A stretch of 54,579 nucleotides of DNA, taken from assembly GCA_903854185.1 (NCBI GenBank), contig CAINVP010000032.1, positions 1 to 54,579 on the forward strand, in the 5' to 3' direction. The DNA is from an uncultured Actinomycetes bacterium (GTDB lineage Bacteria > Actinomycetota > Actinomycetes > Nanopelagicales > Nanopelagicaceae). The notes below the pieces were generated by a model that saw only the letters and a program-made list of their open reading frames with translations, searched no databases and was not told the DNA's origin. Position numbers and translations under genes: made by a program. Positions 39,550 through 47,502 of this stretch are shown here, in pieces (position 1 is the first letter of the stretch; the number at the start of each line of letters is the position of its first letter).

Positions 39550-39813
39550 ATGAAATCTTTCGAGGAGTTGTGGGCAGAACTTTCGAGAACAGCTGTGGAG
39601 CGTCCTGCCAACTCTGGAACTGTAAAGCAGCTTGATGCTGGGATTCATGCAATTGGTAAGAAGATTGTTGAAGAAGCAGCCGAAGTCTGGCTAGCCGCCG
39701 AGTATGAGAGTAAAGAGGCACTTGCTCTAGAGATTAGCCAACTTCTCTACCATCTACAGGTGATGGCAATAGCTCGAGGGCTGACTCTCGAAGACATGTA
39801 TAAGGATCTCTAG
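39550..39813 (+). CDS. hisE: Phosphoribosyl-ATP pyrophosphatase
   Basis: It hydrolyses PR-ATP in histidine synthesis. The 87-residue product matches the short all-alpha HisE family, with [19 protein letters not shown] carrying the metal-binding EExxE pattern, then [17 protein letters not shown]. It lies four bases after rpe and just before hisG, the usual actinobacterial hisE-hisG pair. Confidence 0.94.
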   Translation: MKSFEELWAELSRTAVERPANSGTVKQLDAGIHAIGKKIVEEAAEVWLAAEYESKEALALEISQLLYHLQVMAIARGLTLEDMYKDL

Positions 39814-39826
39814 ACCTAAAAGGTCT
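39812..39826 (+). repeat. Short hairpin between hisE and hisG
   Basis: AGACCTAAAAGGTCT forms a six-base-pair stem with a three-base loop, starting within the hisE stop codon. Only a weak T-rich stretch follows, so it is not a convincing terminator. It could act as a mild attenuator or processing site. Confidence 0.35.
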
Positions 39827-39845
39827 CTCATTAGATTGGATGTAT

Positions 39846-40691
39846 ATGTTAAAGGTGGCCGTTCCGAATAAGGGCTCACTCTCTGAGAGTGCAACCCTCA
39901 TGCTCAAAGAGGCAGGCTACCGTCAACGTAATGACCCACGGGATCTGGTTCTCATAGATCCCGAGAACGAGATTGAGTTCTATTACCTTCGCCCTCGCGA
40001 CATTGCGATTTATGTGGGTTCCGGCGAACTTGAATATGGAATCACTGGCCGTGATCTTCTTATCGACTCTGGCGTGAAAGCGGCGGAAATCCTCTCACTC
40101 GATTTCGGTAAGAGCACCTTTCGTTTTGCGGCAGGCGATGGTTCGATTACCAAGGAAGAAGATCTGGTTGGCAGACGGATTGCCACGGCTTACCCTGGTC
40201 TCTTGTCGCGCTACCTAGCAGAACACGGTATTGCTGCAACGGTCGTTCCTCTAGATGGGGCAGTGGAAAGTAGTATTCGATTAGGTGTGGCCGACGCGAT
40301 CGCGGATGTAGTCTCAACCGGAGGCACTCTTAGAGCAGCAGGGCTTACTGTTTTTGGTTCACCTATTCTGCAGAGCGAAGCAATCCTCATTTCACGAGGG
40401 GAAGTACCAGAGAACACTCCGGGGGAAGTTCTATTGCGCCGACTGCAAGGTGTAGTCATCGCCCGACAGTATGTTCTTGTGGACTATGACGTACCCAATG
40501 AACATTTAGATCTAGCCTGTTCATTAACTCCAGGAATTGAATCACCAACGATTTCACCATTACAGAAGAGTGGCTGGACAGCGGTTCGAGCCATGGTTAA
40601 ACGTCGAGATGTAAACCAAGTTATGGACGAGCTCTGGCAAGCTGGAGCGCGCGGCATCCTCGTTACCGATATTCACGCATGCCGATTGTAA
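39846..40691 (+). CDS. hisG: ATP phosphoribosyltransferase (long form)
   Basis: It catalyses the first step of histidine synthesis. The 281-residue product starts MLKVAVPNKGSLSESA and has the two-domain catalytic core with ADAIADVVSTGGTLRAAGL, the PRPP-loop region. A C-terminal ACT-like regulatory domain (from about 205) is typical of the hexameric, histidine-inhibited long form, so no HisZ is needed. I prefer ATG 39846; ATG 39840 adds two residues. TAGATT at 39832-39837 could be a -10 giving an almost leaderless message. It converges on serB across 10 bp. Confidence 0.94.
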   Translation: MLKVAVPNKGSLSESATLMLKEAGYRQRNDPRDLVLIDPENEIEFYYLRPRDIAIYVGSGELEYGITGRDLLIDSGVKAAEILSLDFGKSTFRFAAGDGSITKEEDLVGRRIATAYPGLLSRYLAEHGIAATVVPLDGAVESSIRLGVADAIADVVSTGGTLRAAGLTVFGSPILQSEAILISRGEVPENTPGEVLLRRLQGVVIARQYVLVDYDVPNEHLDLACSLTPGIESPTISPLQKSGWTAVRAMVKRRDVNQVMDELWQAGARGILVTDIHACRL

Positions 40692-40701
40692 AAAGTCGCT
40701 T

Positions 40702-41850
40702 CTACATTCCTAGCAATGGGAGAACCAAAGAGAGATCTCGCTCATCGAGCACGATGTCGGCAACTTCTTTAAGTGAGGGCTTTGCACAGAAGGCGATACC
40801 CGTGCCAGCTACCTTCAGCATTTCTCGGTCATTCGCGCCATCGCCAATAGCGACCGTCGCAGCCAGAGAAATTTCATGCTTCTGAGATATCTCTCGAAGA
40901 AATTCAGCCTTACGCTCAGCGTTCACTATCGGACCCGTTAGCTCGCCTGTTAGTCCAGCCTCCGTAGTTTGGAGCGTGTTTGCCAGAATGTAGTCCACAC
41001 CAAGATCCTTCAGGAGTGGATCAATGACATTATGGAATCCGCCAGAAACTACTGCGACAACATGACCGCAGGCGTGAGCCCCTTGAATCAACTCAACGAG
41101 ACCAGGGGTGAGCGTCAGAACAGAACGAACTTGCTCGAGGGCGGAGTTCGCCACGCCCCTGAGCATGGAGACTCGCTGAGAGAGGGCAGATGTGAAATCG
41201 ATCTCGCCTCGCATCGCGCTCGCCGTGATCTTTGAGACCTGCTCCGCAACGCCTGCATATATCGCTAGCTGATCAATTACCTCCTCGTTGATTACCGTGG
41301 AGTCCATATCGAGCAGGATAAGCCTTCGATCAGATAACCGTTCAAGAACACTTATTGCTACACCCTCGCTTCTTGAGTACAAACTAAGCGAGGTACGAAG
41401 TGCTTTAATTTCATCACCTGTGGCATCAATCGAGATTACACAAGAGTGCGATTCAGTTGATTGTAACCGCGAGATAGCGATACTGAGCTGTGAAATCTCA
41501 GCAATAACTGAGGAGAATTGCGAACTCTTAAGGTGGCGAGAGGCAATTATTATCTTAGCCGAAGACGTGGTTGCCTCTTCTCGGCTATACGCTCCAAATT
41601 CAGTTGCAATATCAATCTCTTCCGAAGCCGCTAGTTTATTTAAATCCTCATCTAGCGCTTCAGTATGGTCTGGACTAATTTTCACAAGAATCGTTCCAAC
41701 GGAGCGATCTTTTATTCGGAATGATTCGACAGAGATCACCTCGAGTTGGAACTCCCCAAGGAGCTTCGCAACCGAAGAGAGAGCGCTCGAGCTCTTACCC
41801 TTCGGTGCCAGCACCATTATCAGACCGGTGTAGAGAGACGAAGATTCCAT
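40702..41850 (-). CDS. serB: Phosphoserine phosphatase SerB with N-terminal ACT domains
   Basis: It makes serine from phosphoserine. The 382-residue product has about 165 N-terminal residues that look like two ACT domains. The HAD core follows, with LLDMDSTVINEEVIDQLA, the Ser motif in VVSGGF, and GDGANDREMLKVAGTGIAF. ACT-bearing SerB is common in actinobacteria. ATG 41850 is chosen because TAGGGT stands six bases upstream; an in-frame TTG at 41856 would add two residues. Confidence 0.94.
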   Translation of the reverse strand: MESSSLYTGLIMVLAPKGKSSSALSSVAKLLGEFQLEVISVESFRIKDRSVGTILVKISPDHTEALDEDLNKLAASEEIDIATEFGAYSREEATTSSAKIIIASRHLKSSQFSSVIAEISQLSIAISRLQSTESHSCVISIDATGDEIKALRTSLSLYSRSEGVAISVLERLSDRRLILLDMDSTVINEEVIDQLAIYAGVAEQVSKITASAMRGEIDFTSALSQRVSMLRGVANSALEQVRSVLTLTPGLVELIQGAHACGHVVAVVSGGFHNVIDPLLKDLGVDYILANTLQTTEAGLTGELTGPIVNAERKAEFLREISQKHEISLAATVAIGDGANDREMLKVAGTGIAFCAKPSLKEVADIVLDERDLSLVLPLLGM

Positions 41851-41856
41851 GGCCAA

Positions 41857-41862
41857 ACCCTA
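41857..41862 (-). promoter_or_regulatory. Candidate -10 element, leaderless start of serB
   Basis: On the minus strand TAGGGT is followed by six bases (TTGGCC) and the ATG at 41850. It sits in the 59-bp divergent gap with the ABC ATPase gene. No Shine-Dalgarno sequence is visible. Confidence 0.48.
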
Positions 41863-41895
41863 GCGCGTTCGTTTCGCAATCACTTAAAAGGGCGG

Positions 41896-41901
41896 TATCT
41901 T
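41896..41901 (+). promoter_or_regulatory. Candidate -10 element for the ABC ATPase gene
   Basis: TATCTT, within CGGTATCTT, precedes the GTG at 41910 by eight bases. This would give a transcript starting one or two bases before the start codon. The spacing differs from the six-base pattern seen elsewhere in the window, so confidence is lower. Confidence 0.35.
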
Positions 41902-41909
41902 TCACGATT

Positions 41910-42692
41910 GTGAGCGCTATCATCGAATTTACTGAGGTGCATGTTCGCCGAGCTGAGCGCACTATTCTTGGGCCACTTTCGTGGGTTGTGCACGAAGATG
42001 AGCGGTGGGTGATTCTTGGTCCTAATGGTGCTGGCAAGACGACGCTCTTCCAGATTGCGGCTACAAATATTCATCCAACGGGTGGCGACGCATGGATCCT
42101 CGGAGAGAAATTGGGGCGCACAGATGTCTGTGAACTACGCCCAAGAATCGGTTTAACTACAAATAATCTTGCAACTGATATTCCGGGCAGCGAAACCGTT
42201 CTCAACCTGGTAATGACTGCTGCTTACGGCGTTATCGGTAGGTGGCGAGAAGAATACGATTTATGGGATGAATCTCGAGCACTCGGAATTTTAACGACAC
42301 TAGGCATGAAGGAGCTGAGAGACCAGCCTTTCGGTACGCTCAGTGAAGGCGAGAAGAAGCGAACTTTGATTGCCCGCGCTCTCATGCCCAATCCAGAGTT
42401 ACTACTTCTTGATGAACCAGCGGCAGGCTTAGACCTTGGCGGCCGAGAGGATTTGTTGAGGCGGCTACATCTGCTCTCTACTGACCCTACTTCACCGGCA
42501 ACGATTATCGTCACCCACCACATTGAGGAGATTCCGTCGGGTACAACGCACGTGATGATTCTCGGTGCGGGTAAGGCAGTTGCCATGGGGCCAATCAATG
42601 CGTCGCTCACGTCAGAGAATCTCTCTGCCGCTTATGGAATCTCTATCTCACTTGTTCAAGATAATGGACGTTACTTTGCAAGGGCTGACTGA
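41910..42692 (+). CDS. ABC transporter ATP-binding protein, orphan
   Basis: The 260-residue product from GTG 41910 has Walker A GPNGAGKTT, the signature LSEGEKKRTLIARAL, Walker B LLLLDEPAAGLD and the H-loop VTHHIEE. No permease or binding-protein gene is adjacent, so its partner is unknown. It resembles the ModF/iron-type orphan ATPases found near serB in other actinobacteria. The frame is open far upstream but collides with serB, so the GTG is the sensible start. It overlaps ung by 29 bases. Confidence 0.88.
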   Translation: MSAIIEFTEVHVRRAERTILGPLSWVVHEDERWVILGPNGAGKTTLFQIAATNIHPTGGDAWILGEKLGRTDVCELRPRIGLTTNNLATDIPGSETVLNLVMTAAYGVIGRWREEYDLWDESRALGILTTLGMKELRDQPFGTLSEGEKKRTLIARALMPNPELLLLDEPAAGLDLGGREDLLRRLHLLSTDPTSPATIIVTHHIEEIPSGTTHVMILGAGKAVAMGPINASLTSENLSAAYGISISLVQDNGRYFARAD

Positions 42693-43335
42693 TCTCATTC
42701 CTGCGCCGTGGCGTACGGTTCTTCTGCCATATCCGGATGAGTGGAGATTTCTTACGTCCAAACTTAGCGAAGATGCAAGACCATTCACACCGCAATTCGA
42801 AAATATCTTCTCCGCTCTTCGAATCCCTCCAGAAGCGGTCCGCGTAGTCATTCTCGGTCAAGATCCCTATCCATCACAAGGTGATGCGCATGGGCTCGCA
42901 TTTTCGGTTGAACGTGAGGGCTCTCTACCGCCTTCGCTTCGAAATATTTTCACCGAGTATGAGTCAGACCTAAATCTGCCCCGTCCTGCGACTGGAGATT
43001 TATCCTCGTGGGTAGACCAGGGTGTGCTTCTTCTCAACACTGTTTTGACCTGCGCGGTAGGGGAGCCACAATCCCATTCTGATTACGGATGGCAATTCTT
43101 CTCTGAACTGATTGTTCAGCGGGTTGCAGAAAATAATCCAGTAGCAATCTTGTGGGGCAAGAGTGCGGAGCGGTTCTCAAACCACTTTTCCAAAGAATCG
43201 GTGCTTGTCGCCCCTCATCCGAGCCCATTGAGCGCTTACCGAGGATTCTTCGGAAGTAAACCCTTTACCTCAGTAAACAGAATTCTTAATGGGCGGGGAG
43301 AGCAAACAATTAATTGGTCGCTGCAAAATGTTTAA
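42664..43335 (+). CDS. ung: Uracil-DNA glycosylase (family 1)
   Basis: It removes uracil from DNA. The 223-residue product from ATG 42664 has the water-activating GQDPYPSQGDAHGLAFS, LLLNTVLTC, AILWGKSA and the minor-groove loop HPSPLSAYRGFFGS. The frame stays open upstream inside the ABC gene, but homologous sequence begins near this ATG. Its 3-prime end overlaps the convergent YczE-type gene by 26 bp. Confidence 0.94.
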   Translation: MDVTLQGLTDLIPAPWRTVLLPYPDEWRFLTSKLSEDARPFTPQFENIFSALRIPPEAVRVVILGQDPYPSQGDAHGLAFSVEREGSLPPSLRNIFTEYESDLNLPRPATGDLSSWVDQGVLLLNTVLTCAVGEPQSHSDYGWQFFSELIVQRVAENNPVAILWGKSAERFSNHFSKESVLVAPHPSPLSAYRGFFGSKPFTSVNRILNGRGEQTINWSLQNV

Positions 43336-44026
43336 CGACTGCTAAATTGATGGCAATCGATTGTCCTATGAAAAGGGCGAAGAGAGCCGTTCCGATGCCG
43401 AGGGTTCCGCCCAATAAAGCTCCGATAGATAATGCAGCAATTTCAATTCCCAATCGCACACGTGCAACTCGTACACCTGATTTCTTGTGGATCGAAGTCA
43501 TTAATCCATCTCGAGGACCCGGACCTAACCCAGTAGTGATATACAGTGATGAACCCATTCCCACTAACGCAATTCCGCCAAAGACAAAGGTTAGCGAGAG
43601 GAGTGCGTTGTGATTAACTCTCGGAATAATATTCAATCCAGTCTGAAGAGCAACGGCGATAATGATGATATTTGCAATCGTTCCAAAGCCAGGACGTTCG
43701 CGAAGCGGTAGCCATAAGAGCAGAATGATTGAGCTGACCAAGAAAGTTGCCGCTCCAATACTCAGGGGTGAGTGACGGGATATTCCTTGCGCCAGTACCG
43801 ACCATGGGGCATTTCCAATGTGTGACTGAATAATGAGAGCGTCCCCGAGGCCAAAGATCGTAAGGCCAAAAAAGAGAATGGCTATTCGAGCAGGCGCAAG
43901 ATCCCATCGATGTTGAGCGGTCCAACGCATCTGGGGAATTGTTCGATGAGGTGTGAATAGTGAGCGAAGGAGGGGTGGGATACCGTGCAAGCCGCCGTGC
44001 CGTTCCGAGGGCTTCTGCTCTTCCAC
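43310..44026 (-). CDS. YczE/YitT-type integral membrane protein
   Basis: The 238-residue product has about five to six hydrophobic segments (near 48-67, 88-110, 118-136, 145-168 and 195-230) and the family-like GNAPWSVLAQGIS and ITTGLGPGPRDGLMTS motifs. A roughly 40-residue charged N-terminus precedes the first helix. The function is unknown. GTG 44026 has TAGACT six bases upstream on the minus strand. It diverges from uppP with only 15 bp between starts and overlaps ung tail to tail. Confidence 0.85.
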   Translation of the reverse strand: MEEQKPSERHGGLHGIPPLLRSLFTPHRTIPQMRWTAQHRWDLAPARIAILFFGLTIFGLGDALIIQSHIGNAPWSVLAQGISRHSPLSIGAATFLVSSIILLLWLPLRERPGFGTIANIIIIAVALQTGLNIIPRVNHNALLSLTFVFGGIALVGMGSSLYITTGLGPGPRDGLMTSIHKKSGVRVARVRLGIEIAALSIGALLGGTLGIGTALFALFIGQSIAINLAVVKHFAATN

Positions 44027-44029
44027 TGT

Positions 44030-44035
44030 TAGAGT
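44030..44035 (+). promoter_or_regulatory. Candidate -10 element, leaderless start of uppP
   Basis: TAGAGT is followed by exactly six bases and the uppP ATG at 44042. It overlaps the minus-strand -10 candidate of the neighbouring gene by three bases. Confidence 0.55.
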
Positions 44036-44038
44036 CTA
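44033..44038 (-). promoter_or_regulatory. Candidate -10 element, leaderless start of YczE-type gene
   Basis: On the minus strand TAGACT is followed by exactly six bases (CTAACA) and the GTG at 44026. Together with the plus-strand element it forms the near-palindrome TAGAGTCTA in a 15-bp intergenic gap. Confidence 0.55.
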
Positions 44039-44041
44039 GCC

Positions 44042-44920
44042 ATGTTCCATTTCACCTACCTGCAATCTATCGTCATCGGCCTTTTGCAAGGAGTGACTGA
44101 ACTCTTCCCAATCTCTAGCCTCGGACACGCTGTGCTATTGCCAGCCTGGCTCGGTGGCTCGTGGGAGAGCTTTGCTAAATCCGATCAGTATCTGCTTGTG
44201 ACCATAGCCTTCCATCTCGCCAGTGCAGTTGCGCTCTTTCTGGTCTTCTCCAAGCGATGGTTTCGTATCATCAGCACGACCTATCTTTCACTTCGGCGGG
44301 GCGAATTTGTCGGAAGTGGCATCCAACTTCTTGCCAGATTAGTTATCGGAACGATTCCGGTAGCTATTCTTGGAAAACTTTTTAGCGACTCCCTTCAGAG
44401 CACCTTCGGCGCCCCATTACGTGCAGGCATCTTCCTCACACTCAACGGGCTCATTCTCTTTGGCGTTGAACGTCTAACCCGCACTCGACATTCTCATGTT
44501 CACGCAGTAGATCCGGATGCCGCAATTGTCGAGCGAGTATCACTCGGCCAAGCGTTCCTCGTTGGCGTCGGCCAATCACTTGCACTCTTTCCTGGGATAA
44601 GCCGTTTCGGAATCTCGATGACTGCAGGAATGATGCGCGGATTAAATCGAGCCGTAGCCTCAGATTTCGCCTTCTTGCTTGCCTTCCCGGCGATTCTTGG
44701 TGCAGGTTTACTCAAAGCTCCTAAGTTGCTGGCAGCTGGTGCGATTGCGCATGATTCTGTTGGCCCACTTTTACTCGGTATTGGCGTAGCTTTTGTCGCT
44801 ACTTTCGTGAGTGTCACCTTCCTTGTTCGTTGGTTTAAGCACCACACGTTGAATGGCTTCGCGGTCTACTGCCTACTTGTAGGTGGGCTCTCAATCATCC
44901 GTTTCGGTCTCTTCGCCTAA
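44042..44920 (+). CDS. uppP: Undecaprenyl-diphosphatase UppP
   Basis: It recycles the lipid carrier for peptidoglycan. The 292-residue multi-spanning product has GVTELFPISSLGH (15-27 region) and a second motif PGISRFGISMTAGM. The usual PGxSRSxxT is changed at the second serine to Phe (SRF), although the Arg is kept. About seven or eight hydrophobic helices are visible. The message is probably leaderless. A DUF554 gene follows after five bases. Confidence 0.92.
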   Translation: MFHFTYLQSIVIGLLQGVTELFPISSLGHAVLLPAWLGGSWESFAKSDQYLLVTIAFHLASAVALFLVFSKRWFRIISTTYLSLRRGEFVGSGIQLLARLVIGTIPVAILGKLFSDSLQSTFGAPLRAGIFLTLNGLILFGVERLTRTRHSHVHAVDPDAAIVERVSLGQAFLVGVGQSLALFPGISRFGISMTAGMMRGLNRAVASDFAFLLAFPAILGAGLLKAPKLLAAGAIAHDSVGPLLLGIGVAFVATFVSVTFLVRWFKHHTLNGFAVYCLLVGGLSIIRFGLFA

Positions 44921-44925
44921 CTCGC

Positions 44926-45657
44926 ATGATCGGTCTAGGCACGTTACTCAACATCGCTGCTATCGGCATAGGAAGCGCAATCGGGGTTTTTGCCGGAAAT
45001 CGATTGCAAATTGCTACCCGCGATCTCATCACGCAGGTTCTTGGTTTTATTACTGCCCTTGCAGCCGTTGATGCTGTTAAAGGGTTGTGGGAGAAGAGTT
45101 ACACATCTGCGCTACCGCGAGGTTGGTCACTTCTCGTTCTCCTCTTCGCGCTGTTATTAGCCGCGATGCTCGGCTCGTGGCTGGGTATTGAGACCAGACT
45201 TGACGCTATGGGAATGTGGCTGAGAGAGAAGTTCTCTCAAGGCGAAGAGTCGAACTTCCTGGAAGGCTTTATTACTGCAACTCTGATCTTTGCCATCGGA
45301 CCACTTGCAATTTTAGGTTCAATGAGTGATGGCATGCGTACCGGCATAGCTCAACTTATCCTCAAGAGCACTCTAGATTTCTTTGCCGCCATGGCCTTCG
45401 CCTCCACCTTAGGCTGGGGAGTAGCAGCCTCGATCATTCCGGTTGGCATCTATCAGGGGGTCTGGACTGCGGTTGGCTGGTTTGCTGGTTCAATCCTTGC
45501 CGATTATCAGATCGCTGCCATGACTATCTCCGGCGGAATTTTGCTTCTGGCTATCGCTATGCGCCTACTTAAACTAAAAGACGTTGCCGTGGGAAATCTT
45601 TTACCTGTTCTCGTTATAGCGCCCTTGCTAGCAACGGCCGCTCACGCCTTTAATTGA
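44926..45657 (+). CDS. DUF554 family membrane protein
   Basis: The 243-residue product begins MIGLGTLLNIAAIGIGSAIG and has about six to seven hydrophobic segments with many small residues, including LLVLLFALLLAAMLGSWLGI and GPLAILGSM. This is the DUF554 pattern; a transport role has been suggested for the family but is unproven. It lies five bases after uppP without a clear ribosome binding site, so it is probably in the same transcript. A 13-bp stem-loop spans its 3-prime end. Confidence 0.84.
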   Translation: MIGLGTLLNIAAIGIGSAIGVFAGNRLQIATRDLITQVLGFITALAAVDAVKGLWEKSYTSALPRGWSLLVLLFALLLAAMLGSWLGIETRLDAMGMWLREKFSQGEESNFLEGFITATLIFAIGPLAILGSMSDGMRTGIAQLILKSTLDFFAAMAFASTLGWGVAASIIPVGIYQGVWTAVGWFAGSILADYQIAAMTISGGILLLAIAMRLLKLKDVAVGNLLPVLVIAPLLATAAHAFN

Positions 45658-45670
45658 GTGAACGGCCGCT
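45633..45670. terminator. Candidate hairpin terminator between convergent genes
   Basis: AACGGCCGCTCAC at 45633-45645 and GTGAACGGCCGCT at 45658-45670 can form a long stem with a 12-base loop. Eleven of thirteen pairs are Watson-Crick. The two mismatches are A-C on the plus strand but become G-U wobbles in minus-strand RNA, so the stem is complete for the alcohol dehydrogenase transcript. No U-tract follows on either side. It sits at the junction of the DUF554 and alcohol dehydrogenase genes. Confidence 0.5.
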
Positions 45671-45683
45671 ACCTACAATCTCG

Positions 45684-46721
45684 CTAGAAGGTTGAGGCGT
45701 CAATCACGAAGCGATATTTAACGTCGCTTGCAACTGTTCGGTCATAGGCCGTATTGATGTAGTCAGCGGCGATGACTTCAACATCGCTCACAATTCCGTG
45801 TTCTCCACAGAAGTCGAGCATCTCTTGGAGTTCCGGCATGCCACCAATCATGGAGCCACCAATCGAGCGACGCTTGCCAAGGAGAGTACCGGCACCGAAT
45901 TGGTAAGGCTTACTTGGTAGTCCGATAACTACCAGAGCGCCATCAACATCCAACAGTTGCAAGTACTTCTCGAGAACTAGATCGGCTGAAACGGTGTTAA
46001 GAATGAGATCAAAAGAGTTAGCGTTCGCAGCAAAGGCTTCATCTGAATTCATCACGACAAATGCATCTGCACCCATAGAGAGCGCATCAGCTCTCTTTCC
46101 TTCGGAGTGGGAGAGTACGGTGACATGAGCGCCGAGTGCGTGGGCAAACTTCACTCCCATGTGCCCAAGACCACCCAGACCCATGATGGCAACTCGTTTT
46201 CCTGGTCCCGCTTTCCAATGTTTCAGTGGGGAGTACAGCGTGACTCCGGCGCACATCAATGGAGCCACACCTTCCAATTTCAAACTCTCTGGAACGCGTA
46301 CTGCGTAATCCTGATCGATAACAAAGCTATCGGAATAACCTCCGAAGGCGACCGTCTTCCCATCTCGCTCGAGCGTGTTGTAGGTGCCAGTCATTCCTTC
46401 GACGCAATATTGCTGAAGTCCGGATAAGCACTGTGGACACTTTCGGCAAGAGTCGATAAAGACTCCAACTCCGATGAGATCACCCACCGCAAATTTGGTA
46501 ACGGCGTTACCAATTGAGGTTACTCGACCAACAATCTCGTGACCTGGCACCATTGGAAATAGGGCTGGACCCCACTCCTCTCGAGCTTGATGAATATCTG
46601 AGTGACAAATACCAGCAAAGAGAATGTCTAGCGCGACATCACTCTCACGGAGGTCACGTCTTTCAAAAGCAAATGGTTCAAGCGGAGCACCAGCGGATGG
46701 GACGGCATAACCTTTACTCAT
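45684..46721 (-). CDS. Zinc-dependent NAD(P) alcohol dehydrogenase (MDR, CAD-like)
   Basis: The 345-residue product has the catalytic zinc site GICHSDIHQ and GHEIVGRV, the structural zinc cysteines CRKCPQCLSGLQQYC, and the Rossmann motif GLGGLGHMGVKFAHALGA. It is closest in pattern to cinnamyl alcohol dehydrogenase/YahK-like broad-range aldehyde reductases. The real substrate cannot be read from sequence. AAGGAG lies six bases before the ATG. tdk is 47 bp upstream on the same strand. Confidence 0.93.
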   Translation of the reverse strand: MSKGYAVPSAGAPLEPFAFERRDLRESDVALDILFAGICHSDIHQAREEWGPALFPMVPGHEIVGRVTSIGNAVTKFAVGDLIGVGVFIDSCRKCPQCLSGLQQYCVEGMTGTYNTLERDGKTVAFGGYSDSFVIDQDYAVRVPESLKLEGVAPLMCAGVTLYSPLKHWKAGPGKRVAIMGLGGLGHMGVKFAHALGAHVTVLSHSEGKRADALSMGADAFVVMNSDEAFAANANSFDLILNTVSADLVLEKYLQLLDVDGALVVIGLPSKPYQFGAGTLLGKRRSIGGSMIGGMPELQEMLDFCGEHGIVSDVEVIAADYINTAYDRTVASDVKYRFVIDASTF

Positions 46722-46768
46722 GTGATTCTCCTTGGTAGGTGGCTTTCGTTGGTGTTAGAAAAACGATG

Positions 46769-47410
46769 CTAAAACTTAAAAGGAAGCGGCTCGGGTGAGG
46801 CACTGCGAGAGGACCTCGACGTTACATTTCTCATGTGATGACGTCGGCATAGAACTTCGTAGCTTATGGCGCTCTCCGAGCCAGCGGTATCGCCCACAAC
46901 AACTTGCTCGCCTTCGGTAATCATTGAACCATTGGAAAGTCGAGCGTTGTGAGTCGCTCTCTCGCCGCACCAACACAGGGCTTCCACCTGAAGAGGAAGT
47001 ACTCGATCCGCTAGTTCAATGAGGCGAGCCGAGCCAGGAAAGAGCTTGGTACGAAAGTCTGTGAGGATTCCAAAAGCAAAGACATCGATACTAAGACCAT
47101 CCACAATCTGAGCCAGTTGCTCGATATGGGCAGCTTCAAAGAACTGTGTTTCATCGCTGATGATGAAATCAACTCGCTGACCTTGCGAGAGCAGGTCTAC
47201 GACGAATTTATGTAGATCAAGCTCAGGGCCAACCTCAATTGCCTCACTTCGCAGACCAAGTCGACTGGTAATCGCCCCCGGTCCACCCCGATCGCGGTTA
47301 GTAAAAATTACTCCTTGGCGACCACGGCTTTTGTGGTTGTGGGCAGTCTGCAGCGCTAGCGTTGATTTACCGCTATCCATCGTTCCGCAGTAATACGTCA
47401 GCTCGGCCAT
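46769..47410 (-). CDS. tdk: Thymidine kinase (type II)
   Basis: It phosphorylates thymidine for salvage. The 213-residue product from ATG 47410 (MAELTYYCGTMDSGKST) has the P-loop CGTMDSGKST, the DETQFFEAAHIEQL motif, and zinc-site cysteines in ALCWCGERA and VLCRRHH. An in-frame start nine codons upstream is possible but would extend past the usual N-terminus. The sequence GGCAGGAT stands six bases before the ATG and could serve as a ribosome binding site or a variant -10. De novo pyrimidine genes are also present in the window. Confidence 0.93.
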   Translation of the reverse strand: MAELTYYCGTMDSGKSTLALQTAHNHKSRGRQGVIFTNRDRGGPGAITSRLGLRSEAIEVGPELDLHKFVVDLLSQGQRVDFIISDETQFFEAAHIEQLAQIVDGLSIDVFAFGILTDFRTKLFPGSARLIELADRVLPLQVEALCWCGERATHNARLSNGSMITEGEQVVVGDTAGSESAISYEVLCRRHHMRNVTSRSSRSASPEPLPFKF

Positions 47411-47502
47411 GGCGATATCCTGCCACTTCCATGGCAAAAATCCTTGAACCTCAGAGGTAACCCGGGGGTGACAATCGATACCTTTTAAGGAATCCTTCTC
47501 CT

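Noticed and set aside
41288-41833. 181-residue plus-strand reading frame opposite serB
   Set aside because: It is the complement of the SerB ACT region; SerB has clear motifs and a promoter candidate.
41721-41909. N-terminal extension of the ABC ATPase from ATG 41721
   Set aside because: It would run through the start of serB on the other strand and adds no ABC sequence.
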